From: Bryoerythrophyllum caledonicum
Lineage: Eukaryota; Streptophyta; Bryopsida; Pottiales; Pottiaceae
Length of the DNA: 64,000 nt
Reading direction: 5' to 3'
NCBI GenBank assembly: GCA_963971425.1
Contig: OZ020515.1
Coordinates: 14,338,291-14,402,290, forward strand
The first letter of the stretch is position 1. Each line of letters opens with the position of its first letter. Shown here piece after piece: positions 22,151 to 30,825 of this stretch. Under the pieces are notes generated by a model. It made no database searches. It was given only the letters and a program-made list of their open reading frames with translations, and was not told the DNA's origin. The translations under genes were made by a program, and so were the position numbers.

Positions 22151-24530
22151 TGTTAGCCCGGATGATTCAACCCGGGGGCTCGTTAAACAGCAGAAGAGGG
22201 ATGGAGGAGCGGCTAGCCCGAACGGCACAGTAGAGACCGGGAGCGCCGAGGAGCAAAATCTCTAGGACCACCGGACCTCGGAACCCGAACACTACACGAC
22301 AGTCGACGAGGGTAGTAACAATTTGGGAGAAGAACGAGAGATTGAAGAATCAAATTGGAGTTTTACCTTGGGTTGGAGTCTTGTAGAAATGGTTTGGGAG
22401 CCGGAACTGGAAATCAACCGTAGTTTGATGTTTATCTAGGAAGGAGGCCCTGGGGAGGACCCAATCGAGAGAGCAGATCCTAAAGAGGAGCGGGATCAAC
22501 GGACAAATCCTAGTCGAGGGTCGGGTGCGGGTATAAGTCGAGACCATGAGCCGGATCAAGATTATAGAATAGGATAGAGGCCAAGGTTTAGCAGCAAACT
22601 AGAACCCGGACAGGAGCCACGAGATTACTCAGGTACAACCCGGCTTGATTACGGAGAAGCAAAGCCGGACTGAAAGGCACGAGATGGCTAAAAGCGGGAT
22701 GATCAGGAAACATACAAGTTAGAAGGAAAAACACAAAAAAAAAGTAGTAGGGAAGGAGGATAAAAAAGATCTATAGGGTAGCCAGCTAAAAGAAAATAGG
22801 AGGAAAAAGAAAAAGAGAAGGGCACGGAAAAAGAAGAAATCGCATAAAAAGAAGTAGAAAGAAAAGGGAGCAGGAGTAAGAAAAGCAACATGAAAAGAAA
22901 TAGAAAAGGAAAAAGTAGTAGAAAAAGAAAAGGAGCAGAAAATGCAAGAAAGAAAAACGGGGGATGAAAGTTTAAGTTTTTCATCCAACCCGGATGGATG
23001 TCATTCAACTACGATGAAACCCCAAGACCAACTCCACAAAGTGTGTCCACTGACTTTGTGCGGTGTTTTTAGTGAGGGAGCGAGGTGGAGCTTTGGCTAT
23101 GGCGAAAAAATACTAAATTTAGGGGCCTTAGGGTTACATGAGTTGGGTGTTGGGAAGGAGGTTTTTAGAGAAGAAGATAGGAGGAGCAAGTTAGAACTAA
23201 GAGAAGTTAGGAGTAAGGATGGCCATGCCTATGGCCAGAAATTCAAGCATGGCCATGGCGAAGGGAGCCACAAGGTTGACGAAGTGAAGTTGACTCCTCG
23301 ACCAGCAGCTGCGGTGAAACAAAAGAAGGTGCAGGAGCCCGAGGGAGAGGCAACGCTGGAGGAGCCACTGGCTGACGAGCACGCAGTAGCAGGCTGACAA
23401 GTGGTTGCAGCAGTTGCGGTAAAGCACGCGGAGGTGCAGGAGCCCGAGGAAGAGGCGATGCCGAAGGAGCCAGCAGTAGCCCGCTGACAGGCGGTGGCAC
23501 CCGTGGCAACGACAGAAGAAGACGACGGGGACATCAGCCCTGAGAACAGCGGAAAGAAAGAGGTATGCCCTGATGCGAACCAGGTGTTGCAGATTTGGCA
23601 ACGCAAGGTGCCGCTCATAAGTTTTGGTTTTGAAAGAGGCAACAGAGGCAAGAGCAAGGTGGCAACAATCAGCCTCGACAACGATTGTAAGTTTACCAGC
23701 AGGGCTCTTCATCGGCAACTACAAGGCACGAGTTCCAACCCAAACATGGAGAAGCAACAACACTCGAAGGAAGACTCGAAAACCTCAGGTCAGCCCTTTG
23801 ATTTTTCCCAAATCTGATTAAGTCTTAGGGGAGATTGGAGAGAATACACAAGCCGGGTAAACAAGGGGACAGAAGTTACAATTCCAAACCAAATTAGGGT
23901 TTTTAGTATCAGTCGGGATGAACAACCGGTTAAGGAACTACAAGATCCTGGACTACTTGGGTTGCGGGAAACAAGTCTTACATCTCAAGGTATTCGGGAC
24001 CGGTTAGAGGAAGAACCAGTAACTTGCCTTAGGGAGGAGGATCCATTGTATCACTGGGCTGGACTGGAAACATGGGAACACTGGCCGAGTAAGCCGACAT
24101 TAACTCTCCAGGACTAGATGGAAGATTCTAACCCGGAGTATGCAGCGTTTAATAAGCCTAGGCCCAGGAAGCATGGGACCAAGCTAGAGTTTGGGTTGAT
24201 GGCGACAAAAGAAGCTACGGGGGGAGGCACCCCCAATGTCGGACAATTGTCTGAGGGATCCAGTGGTTTAATCATTCCAAAGAAGCCCAGTTACACCTCG
24301 GCCAGAGTCTTTGGATGTTGTTGCACCCAAGTAGGGCGCACCACCAGAACTCATCACACCACTCAGTGGACCGTCGGCTCCTCAGCCTGGAGGCATTATT
24401 CTCCTCTTCCACACTGATGGCAGCACCCTGAATAGCAAAGCGAGGGGTTTCAGGTGATGTGCCACCAGCGGGTAACTAGGCTGACACCGGTCCGGGCTAT
24501 TTGATTGTCCTCACCAGAGGTTGCAATACC
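22151..24530. other. Decayed retroelement 3' region; no supportable gene
   Basis: The sequence is rich in CCGGA/CCGG motifs, like the flanking retroelement debris. It contains a purine-rich tract (about 22700-22975) and two diverged copies of a roughly 110-bp GC-rich segment (about 23310-23500, both with GGTGCAGGAGCCCGAGG). The ORFs in it (for example the Leu/Phe-rich minus frames at 22.7-23.0 kb) are composition artefacts. I see no conserved domain. Confidence 0.5.
22700..22975 (+). repeat. Long purine-rich tract
   Basis: About 275 bases in which almost every base is A or G, with AAAAAG, GAAAAAG and AGGAGC units and few pyrimidines. It could be an expanded polypurine tract near the 3' end of a gypsy element or a simple-sequence expansion. 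Confidence 0.6.
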
Positions 24531-24539
24531 TACTAGACC

Positions 24540-25375
24540 TGGACACTAAGCCCGGAGGAATCTAAACCAATGGGGAAGCGGTTTGCCAAGAAGTATGCCA
24601 GGGATCACATGCAAGGCGCACGGAGACTGGCCACGGAGGAGCCAACCATTGATTGGACTTTCACACCATGGGCTCATTGTGAGCACTGAAGGCAGATCAA
24701 AGATGACAAGTGGGCTGGAGAGGTTAGATTAGGGGTCTTATATGAGTATACATGGCCGAAACCCCGCCCGGACTTGGTGCAGGAGTTTATTATTGGGATG
24801 CTCCCGCCGAAGAGCAAGTCAGGAAGAGCCTTAGTTCCTATTTGGGCCAGAATCAGAGAATAGGAGGTGGTGTTATCTTCGGAGGTTATCTAGGAGGTGT
24901 TTGGATTGACGGGTTCTCGGCGGCTCAAGGCCTACAAGGAAGACAAGGAGCAAAAGTCCAACTTAACGCGGCGATTCTCCCTGGTTAACGAGGACTTTCA
25001 GATGGATGGAATTCGGGTATCCGGGTTTCGGGAGCATTACTAGCCACAAGTCAGGGCACTCCTTGAGGTCCTTTGCTTGAAGAAGTCCACTACACATGCA
25101 AATTTAAACCTAGTCCACTATTTGTATGAAGCAGCCCGGGCCAAGCAACAGGCCATAGACTGGACAATGTTGCTACTTAGTGGTCTGCAAAGGGTGTTGG
25201 GCCAGGCACGCAAAGGAATGAATGAAACTCTTGGTGCACCATTGATGGAGGCCATCCTCCGGCGGTGGTTCTCAGCAGATGGAAAGCCCTTTTCCACGGA
25301 AACGGGTCCTTCCCAAGTACTTTCCAAATCAGGTTGTGGGAAGTCGCTCCCACAGGTTTCCGGAAGTTAACCTTA
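24540..25375 (+). pseudogene. Orphan retroelement-associated ORF, copy 2
   Basis: A plus-strand reading with a few breaks contains KPRPDLVQEFIIGMLPP, then LVHYLYEAARAKQQ, AIDWTMLLLSGLQRVL and APLMEAILRRWF. The DW..LL...L segment and its spacing resemble the orphan ORF at 1-2436 and the one at 25838-26527. No known enzymatic motif is present. Probably an accessory ORF of the CCGG-rich gypsy family; treated as a fossil. Confidence 0.4.
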
Positions 25376-25630
25376 AAATCCGGCATAAATTCAAAAAATT
25401 AGTAGTAAAAGCTAAGTAAAATAGATTAATGTAGTACGGAATTAGGAACAAGAAGCTTAGGTATGCGACGGGCCGGTTAAGTGCTTAATAATTCTAACGA
25501 ACTGCGTGTTCCGGAAGGCCAAGCACGACAGAATCCAGCTATACCCTGAACATTCCGGAGGGACATAGAACCGGGGGAAGAATTCAGATGATAACCGGTT
25601 CGAAAACCCTCATAATGACGCCTTCAGTAG

Positions 25631-25700
25631 TGACGTCAGAGCCGTTAGGAAATTGCATATTTTAGGGCTATTATAAAAAGAGGCAACCGACGAAACTTCC
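25631..25700 (+). promoter_or_regulatory. Promoter-like block: TGACGTCA palindrome and TATA box
   Basis: The bZIP-type palindrome TGACGTCA (25631-25638) is followed 33 bases later by TATAAAAA (25672-25679). A CT-rich leader starts about 30 bases further on (about 25707-25780), and the orphan ORF copy 3 begins near 25840. The arrangement is that of a plant RNA polymerase II promoter, possibly the U3/R part of an LTR. Confidence 0.5.
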
Positions 25701-25837
25701 CAAAACAGTTATCTTCTCTTCATCTTCTTTTCTTTTTCTGCGCTTTTCTCGATTCCTTTTTCTTCCTCCCTCTGCTGGTATCTAAGTCGGTTGCTCTTCA
25801 AGCATCCGGTAGTAATTGGAGAGTTCTTGTAAGGTCA

Positions 25838-26527
25838 GTGCGTGCAAGTACGACCGGAGGACCGAAGGATGAACGCCATGGCCGGAGAGAGAGCCGGGAA
25901 ACCGGAGAAAGTGAAGAGCACCACCACCGGAGGACCACCCATTGTGAGGGTGATACCGGAGTACCCAACGGAGGACAAGGACCTACATTCCTTGTACCGA
26001 TTTTTGGACAAGATGGGGTGCTCCGGTCTGATGGCGGCAGCATGGGGAACCCGGGACGAGAAGATCGTGACGGAGTGATCGGCACCCCCGACAACCAGTA
26101 CAACGGAAGCCTTAGAGCTCATCCGGAGAAGTGGACCCAAGTAGAGTGGAAGCGGACCTACGCCTTTAACGATGGGGACGTCAAGGTGGTAAAACGGAAG
26201 GATGACCTCAGGGACGGAGAGTTCCTAGGACCGGCTGACCCGAAGGAAGGATACTCCATCCATGACCTAACTGACCCACAGGCCCGGATTGTAATAGGGT
26301 TTCTAAACCCTATCTCCCACCCGAAGAAACCCAAGCGCTTAGTACAGAAGTGGGCAACGACCTTCTTGGGAGCCATGCGGGAGAAGATCACCGTCGATTG
26401 GACATCTCTCATACAAGATTTGGTGGAGCGGCTGATCAAGAACCTTCACTGGAACCGGAAGGCAGGGTCGCCTCTGCCGGTTTACCTAACGCACCCAGGA
26501 TTGTTCGGCCAACCGTCCGTCCGGTAG
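25838..26527 (+). pseudogene. Orphan retroelement-associated ORF, copy 3 (N-terminal part)
   Basis: A 229-codon frame with WATTFLGAMREK and TVDWTSLIQDLVERLI, the same [D/N]W..L segment as in the other two orphan ORFs. It runs into a TCCGTCC simple repeat at about 26512 and does not continue before the assembly gap. A coiled-coil frame of similar flavour resumes at 31.64 kb on the far side of the bacterial block. Treated as a retroelement-associated fossil. Confidence 0.4.
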
Positions 26528-26585
26528 TGTCCGTCTGTCCGGCTGTCCGTCCGATAGAGGCTGTTGTCCGTCCGATAAGGGTCAA
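26512..26585 (+). repeat. TCCGTCC-type simple repeat, left arm
   Basis: Reiterated (TG)TCCG(TCCG) motifs with short spacers. A similar stretch in the same strand sense lies at 31530-31612 on the other side of the gap and bacterial block. Confidence 0.7.
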
Positions 26586-26659
26586 CCCTGGTTTGATCAT
26601 GAGTCGAGGTAAATCAATTTACCCACTGCCACAAAGGCGACTACGTAGCTGAAACGTCG

Positions 26660-26773
26660 TCAACAGGGTCACGCGCGTGCAGACAGAGGGGCGGGCGCAT
26701 GAAGGGGGCGGGCGCGTATGGAGATGGGCCAGGCGCATACTGAAGGGGCCGGGCGCGAACGATTTAGGGTCGG
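26660..26773 (-). repeat. 21-bp GC-rich minisatellite, left arm (reverse orientation)
   Basis: About four degenerate units with GGGCGCG cores (GGCCGGGCGCG, GGGCCAGGCGC). Their reverse complement matches the CGCGCCCGGCC cores of the array at 30822-31440. The arm ends at the N gap. Confidence 0.65.
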
Positions 26774-26973
26774 NNNNNNNNNNNNNNNNNNNNNNNNNNN
26801 NNNNNNNNNNNNNNNNNNNNNNNNNNNNNNNNNNNNNNNNNNNNNNNNNNNNNNNNNNNNNNNNNNNNNNNNNNNNNNNNNNNNNNNNNNNNNNNNNNNN
26901 NNNNNNNNNNNNNNNNNNNNNNNNNNNNNNNNNNNNNNNNNNNNNNNNNNNNNNNNNNNNNNNNNNNNNNNNN
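26774..26973. other. Assembly gap (200 N)
   Basis: Exactly 200 undetermined bases, a conventional scaffold-gap length. The sequence changes from plant minisatellite to bacterial coding DNA across it. Apparent ORFs running through the Ns are artefacts. Confidence 0.98.
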
Positions 26974-27221
26974 TCGAGGACGTAGTGCGGGATGCCGAGC
27001 GACTCCGCGACCCGGCGGGCATCGTCGATGTCCTGACCGGCGCAGCAGGCACCCTTGCGATGGGTCGCGGCACCGTGGTCGTAGAGCTGGAGCGTCACGC
27101 CGACGACGTCGTAGCCCTGACGCTTGAGCAAGCCGGCCACCACCGAGGAATCGACTCCGCCGGACATGGCGACGACGACCCGCGTTTCGCTGGGGGACTT
27201 CGGGAGGTCGAGGGAGTTCAT
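26974..27221 (-). CDS. mnmA: tRNA-specific 2-thiouridylase MnmA (N-terminal 82 codons)
   Basis: The enzyme activates the wobble uridine of tRNA Lys/Glu/Gln with ATP and inserts sulfur relayed from IscS/Tus. Visible are the PP-loop SGGVDSS (residues 20-26) after a hydrophobic strand, the VGVTLQLYD segment, and [27 protein letters not shown], which matches the MnmA family. The ATG at 27221 gives the usual short N-terminus of alphaproteobacterial forms; the frame stays open further upstream but without similarity. The gene is cut by the N gap. It lies 144 bases downstream of the peroxiredoxin gene on the same strand. Bacterial codon use and GC content are unlike the plant flanks. Confidence 0.85.
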
Positions 27222-27365
27222 CGCGTCGTGGGTTGCCGTTGCGGGATCGGGAACGGACCGGCCCCTCCCGGACGACCCTATACCGGTCCTCGGCCGCAAG
27301 TTCCAGGTCGAGTCTCGCCTCGAACTGGACCACAACTGGCCACTCTTCGAATGGGGATGGCGAAC

Positions 27366-27848
27366 TTAGATTACCTTGAGCAGCGCCTCGGCCCCCGAGA
27401 TCTCGGTCTTCACCGGGACTTCTTCGAGGTTCAGCACGCGCACGACGCCGTCGTCCACCAGCATGGCGTAGCGCTTCGAGCGCGGCCCGAGACCGAAACC
27501 GGTGCCGTCCATGTCGAGGCCGGTGGCACGGGCGAAGTCGGCGTTGCCGTCGGCGAGGAAGTCGATGCCCTCGGCGCCGCTGGCCTTCTGCCATGCGTCG
27601 AGCACGAAGACGTCATTGACGGCGGTCACGGCCACTGCATCGATGCCGCGCGCCTTGATCCCGTCGAGATGGGCCACGAAGCCGGGCAGGTGGTTGCGGT
27701 GACAGCTCGGGGTGAAGGCGCCCGGCACGCCGACGAGCACGATGCGGCGGCCCTTGAACAAATCGTCGGTGGTCTTGGCCTCGGGTCCGTCCGGACCGTT
27801 CACCCGGAAAGTCACCTGCGGCAGATGCTGGCCAACCTCGATGGTCAT
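27366..27848 (-). CDS. Peroxiredoxin (Prx5/type II-like)
   Basis: 160 residues, full family length. It reduces peroxides in the cytosol through a peroxidatic cysteine. The active-site motif GVPGAFTPSCHRNHLPGF places that cysteine at residue 49, with Thr46 and a downstream Arg (in GPRSKRYAMLVDDG) completing the site. No second cysteine is present, so a one-cysteine mechanism with an external thiol is likely. The FGLGPRSKRYAM segment is typical of proteobacterial type II peroxiredoxins. It is divergent from yqgE across a 158-bp intergenic region that must hold both promoters. Confidence 0.88.
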   Translation of the reverse strand: MTIEVGQHLPQVTFRVNGPDGPEAKTTDDLFKGRRIVLVGVPGAFTPSCHRNHLPGFVAHLDGIKARGIDAVAVTAVNDVFVLDAWQKASGAEGIDFLADGNADFARATGLDMDGTGFGLGPRSKRYAMLVDDGVVRVLNLEEVPVKTEISGAEALLKVI

Positions 27849-28006
27849 TGCTGGACTCCTGGGGTCACTGGCCGGCCGTAGGCCGCCTTTCGCGCCGGCC
27901 CGTCTAGCGTGGCCGCCCGACCCTGTCGAGTTGGGCGCTGCGTCATTCGAGGGTGCGCCGCACTTTGCCCGCTGGACAACGCGGGCCGGAGGGCTAGCAT
28001 CGGGTC

Positions 28007-28615
28007 ATGGAGACCTTTTCGCAGACGACCGAGACTTCCGGCTACCTCGATGGGCAATTCCTCGTGGCGATGCCGGGGCTGATGGACGAGCGCTTCGCGC
28101 GCTCCGTGATCTATCTCTGCGCCCATTCCGCCGACGGAGCGATGGGCATCATCCTCAACAAGGCCGTCGACGACCTCAACATGCCGGATCTCCTGGTCCA
28201 ACTCGACATCGCCACCGAGGCCGACGCCATCCGCCTACGCGAGCGCATCGGGCCGATGCCCGTGCTCATGGGAGGCCCAGTCGACGCCAAGCGCGGCTTC
28301 GTGCTGCACAGCGACGACTTTCATATCGCCCAGTCGACCCTGATCATCGACGACGGCATCTGCCTCACCGCCACCGTCGAGATCCTGCGCGCCATCGCCC
28401 ATGGCGAAGGGCCGGCCAATGCGGTCCTGGCGCTCGGCTACGCCGGCTGGCAGCCTGGCCAGCTCGAGACCGAAATCATGGCCAATGGCTGGCTGACCTG
28501 TCCGGCCGATCCCGACCTGATCTTCCACACGGCGCTCGACTCCAAATACGAGCGGACCCTGCGCTCGAACGGCATCGATCCGGCGATGCTGTCGCTCACC
28601 GCCGGCCGGGCCTGA
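28007..28615 (+). CDS. yqgE: YqgE/AlgH family protein (DUF179)
   Basis: 202 residues. It carries the family hallmarks: a [20 protein letters not shown] opening, [32 protein letters not shown] and [15 protein letters not shown]. The family is conserved in proteobacteria, cytosolic and of uncertain function (AlgH was first linked to alginate regulation in Pseudomonas). The ATG at 28007 follows a divergent promoter region shared with the peroxiredoxin. It ends five bases before the convergent exported-protein gene. Confidence 0.88.
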   Translation: METFSQTTETSGYLDGQFLVAMPGLMDERFARSVIYLCAHSADGAMGIILNKAVDDLNMPDLLVQLDIATEADAIRLRERIGPMPVLMGGPVDAKRGFVLHSDDFHIAQSTLIIDDGICLTATVEILRAIAHGEGPANAVLALGYAGWQPGQLETEIMANGWLTCPADPDLIFHTALDSKYERTLRSNGIDPAMLSLTAGRA

Positions 28616-28620
28616 TCCCT

Positions 28621-29595
28621 TTAGTCCGGCACGCCGACGGCGTCGGGGTTCCCGCTGTCGACGAGCGGCTTCCGGCGAGGTCGCGGTGCAACGCTGGCGC
28701 TCGGGGAAGCGGTGGGGCTGATGCCGAGGCGCGTTGCCAGAGCGATCGCCCGCCCCTCGGTGACCCGGACATGGCAGAATCCGTGGGTGCCCTCGCGAGC
28801 ATAACTGCGGCAGACCTGCTCTCGGTCGGACGAAAAGGCCGCCTGCTCGGTGACGACCGGCCTGACGTCCTGTCCGCGGGCTCGCTGCGTCATGACCTTG
28901 TAATTGTCGCGCACCGCCTTGTCGGCGACGCCGCGGGCGGTATCGAACTCGCTCGACCGCGGGATCAGTCCGGCAGGGGCGGGCCCCCACAGGCCCGCTG
29001 GGGTGGTCGCGCAATCGGCTGCCGTGAAGGTGCAGACGGGGTTCCCCGATAGCGGTGTCACCAGCACTGCCCCTTCGAGGATCTCGAAGCGCAGGGGACA
29101 TTCGCCGCCGGCCGCCTCGAAACGTGCCACGCCATCGACCCGGGCCTCGGCCGTCAGGGTGATCGGATTGCCGCCGTTCAGGGGGATACTGCAGCTCTCG
29201 GCCGGCTGAGAAACCTTCGTCCCCGGTGCCGTCACCCGAACGACGGTGGCGTTGGATGCACGTTCAAGTTTGAGGGTGCCATTGGCGCCGTTCCGCATCA
29301 ACTCCTGGCCGAACACGTTGTCCTCGGCCGGAACCTTCAGCACCACCGGGCGCAGGGGGGCAGGAGCCGAAGGCCTTGGAGCCTCGGCGCCGGGCTCTCC
29401 CCCGGGTGCGGACGGATCGCCCGCAGGGGGTGCGAGTGGTGCGGTCGGCACCCCGCGGGGCGGCACCGGCGGCTTTGCTGCGCGTCCGATCCCGAACAGG
29501 TCCTCGAAGAAGGATTGCGCCTTCGCCGCCTGTGGCATGGCGGATAAGCTCGATGGGATCAGGGCCGCCAGAAGGAGAACGCGGTTCAAACGCAT
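28621..29595 (-). CDS. Exported protein of unknown function
   Basis: 324 residues from the ATG at 29595. I chose this start because it begins a clean signal peptide (MRLNRVLLLAALIPSS..., likely cleaved after AKA near residue 28). A Pro/Ala-rich linker (about residues 40-85) and a periplasmic domain with several cysteines follow, ending in VCRSYAREGTHGFCHV and a basic tail. I do not recognise the family; similar-looking hypothetical proteins occur in Methylobacterium-type bacteria as far as I recall, which I could not check. It is convergent with yqgE. The longer upstream frame is not supported. Confidence 0.6.
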   Translation of the reverse strand: MRLNRVLLLAALIPSSLSAMPQAAKAQSFFEDLFGIGRAAKPPVPPRGVPTAPLAPPAGDPSAPGGEPGAEAPRPSAPAPLRPVVLKVPAEDNVFGQELMRNGANGTLKLERASNATVVRVTAPGTKVSQPAESCSIPLNGGNPITLTAEARVDGVARFEAAGGECPLRFEILEGAVLVTPLSGNPVCTFTAADCATTPAGLWGPAPAGLIPRSSEFDTARGVADKAVRDNYKVMTQRARGQDVRPVVTEQAAFSSDREQVCRSYAREGTHGFCHVRVTEGRAIALATRLGISPTASPSASVAPRPRRKPLVDSGNPDAVGVPD

Positions 29596-29776
29596 CGGGA
29601 CTTTCGGGCCGGAGGCCGTCGGAGACTTGAAAGATGACGCGAAGCCTAACACGTCACGGCAGAACCGGGCGTGGCGTTCCCGCAACAAGTTGGGCTGCCG
29701 AGGGAGAGGCTGTCGAAGGGGACGACGCTCTCGCAATCGACGCGCGACGCAAGGCCGGAACATCGACGGCGCTCGT

Positions 29777-29810
29777 CTTGCGGCCCAGCATCCACCTTCT
29801 TATATCCGGC
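29777..29810 (+). promoter_or_regulatory. Possible sigma-32 (heat-shock) promoter of dnaK
   Basis: CTTG at 29777-29780 and CTTATATCCG at 29799-29808, 18 bases apart, resemble the alphaproteobacterial RpoH pattern (CTTG, then CYTATNTNNG). This lies about 155 bases upstream of the dnaK ATG. Such a promoter is expected for dnaK. It is a visual match only. Confidence 0.4.
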
Positions 29811-29961
29811 GGGGCGCGGGATTAAGACCCGGATCTGGCCGTTTCCGCCATGCGATCCGGGCCCGACTCCGGTCTCCGAATTTCAACGTCGCACTGCCAT
29901 GGGCCGAGCTGCTCCGGGGCTCGGCGGTCTGCTTGCAGAACATCAACAGAGGGATCCCACC

Positions 29962-30526
29962 ATGGGTAAAGTCATCGGTATCGACCTGGGCACCACAAAT
30001 TCCTGTGTGGCCGTCATGGAAGGCACGCAGCCCAAGGTCATCGAGAATGCGGAAGGCGCCCGCACCACGCCGTCCATCGTCGCCTTCACGGACGACGGCG
30101 AGCGCCTCGTCGGCCAGCCGGCCAAGCGTCAGGGCGTGACCAACCCCGAGCGCACCTTCTTCGCGATCAAGCGCCTCGTCGGCCGTACCTACGACGATCC
30201 GATGACCCAGAAGGACAAGGGCCTCGTTCCCTACAAGATCGCCCGAGGCGACAACGGCGATGCCTGGGTCGAGGCTGACGGCAAGCGCTATTCGCCCTCG
30301 CAGATCTCCGCCTTCACGCTGCAGAAGATGAAGGAGACGGCAGAGGCCCATCTCGGCCAGCCCGTGACGCAGGCCGTGATCACGGTGCCCGCCTATTTCA
30401 ACGATGCCCAGCGCCAGGCCACCAAGGATGCCGGCAAGATCGCCGGTCTCGAAGTGCTGCGCATCATCAACGAGCCGACCGCGGCTGCCCTCGCCTACGG
30501 CCTCGACAAGAAGAAGGCCGGCACCA

Positions 30527-30561
<35 letters not shown>

Positions 30562-30611
30562 GTCTCGATCCTCGAGATCGGCGACGGCGTGTTCGAGGTG
30601 AAGTCCACGAA

Positions 30612-30645
<34 letters not shown>

Positions 30646-30825
30646 AACCGCGTGGTCGAGTACCTGACCACCGAGTTCAAGCGCGAGCAGGGCATCGACC
30701 TGACCAAGGACAAGCTTGCCCTTCAGCGCCTCAAGGAGGCCGCCGAGAAGGCGAAGATCGAGCTTTCGTCCGCGACGCAGACCGAGATCAACCTGCCCTA
30801 CATCACGGCCGACGCGACTGGCCCC
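29962..30825 (+). CDS. dnaK: Chaperone DnaK (Hsp70), 5' part only
   Basis: 288 codons of the ATPase domain of a protein usually about 640 residues long. Motifs in order: [13 protein letters not shown] (phosphate 1), [36 protein letters not shown] (connect), [15 protein letters not shown] (phosphate 2), GGEDFDN, and the family segment [11 protein letters not shown]. After GP the sequence switches abruptly to the 21-bp minisatellite, where a stop arises by chance. The adenosine motif and the whole substrate-binding half are absent. The ATG at 29962 follows a GAGGG ribosome-binding-like stretch; the longer upstream frame is not coding. The form is bacterial, not plant mitochondrial (no transit peptide, no introns). 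Confidence 0.92.

Larger units (their letters stand above)
14357..22320 (+). mobile_element. Ty3/gypsy retroelement fossil B (pol remains), nested host of three insertions
   Basis: Plus-strand remains of a second gypsy element from the region before RT through integrase. They are more GC-rich and unlike A in sequence, but of the same general Athila-like type (LLLDDF at the RT active site). Its 5' end is cut off by the LTR of fossil A at 14356. A CACTA transposon (14537-17805) and a solo LTR (18297-20008) lie inside it. The frame has many breaks, so it is clearly older than A. No LTR of its own is recognisable. Confidence 0.75.
26974..30825. other. Bacterial block (alphaproteobacterial contig or insert)
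   Basis: Five intronless genes with short spacers, high GC and bacterial start signals occupy the interval without any plant feature. Two of the five are cut at the block's edges: mnmA by the N gap and dnaK at a microhomology junction. No transposase, integrase, tRNA or att-like repeat borders it. Confidence 0.85.

Noticed and set aside
22703-23008. Leu/Phe-rich minus-strand ORFs that look like membrane proteins
   Set aside because: They are the complement of a purine-rich tract, and the hydrophobicity is a composition artefact.
26619-27881. Long ORFs on both strands spanning the N gap
   Set aside because: They run through 200 undetermined bases and shadow mnmA and the peroxiredoxin in other frames.
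27712-29052. 446-codon plus-strand ORF in the bacterial block
   Set aside because: High-GC shadow of yqgE and the exported-protein gene; Arg/Pro-rich with no family resemblance.
28621-29763. Longer start (29763) for the exported protein
   Set aside because: It would put 56 Arg-rich residues before a clear signal peptide; the ATG at 29595 fits better.
29671-29961. Upstream extension of DnaK
   Set aside because: DnaK proteins start at [10 protein letters not shown]; the extension has no similarity and covers the promoter region.
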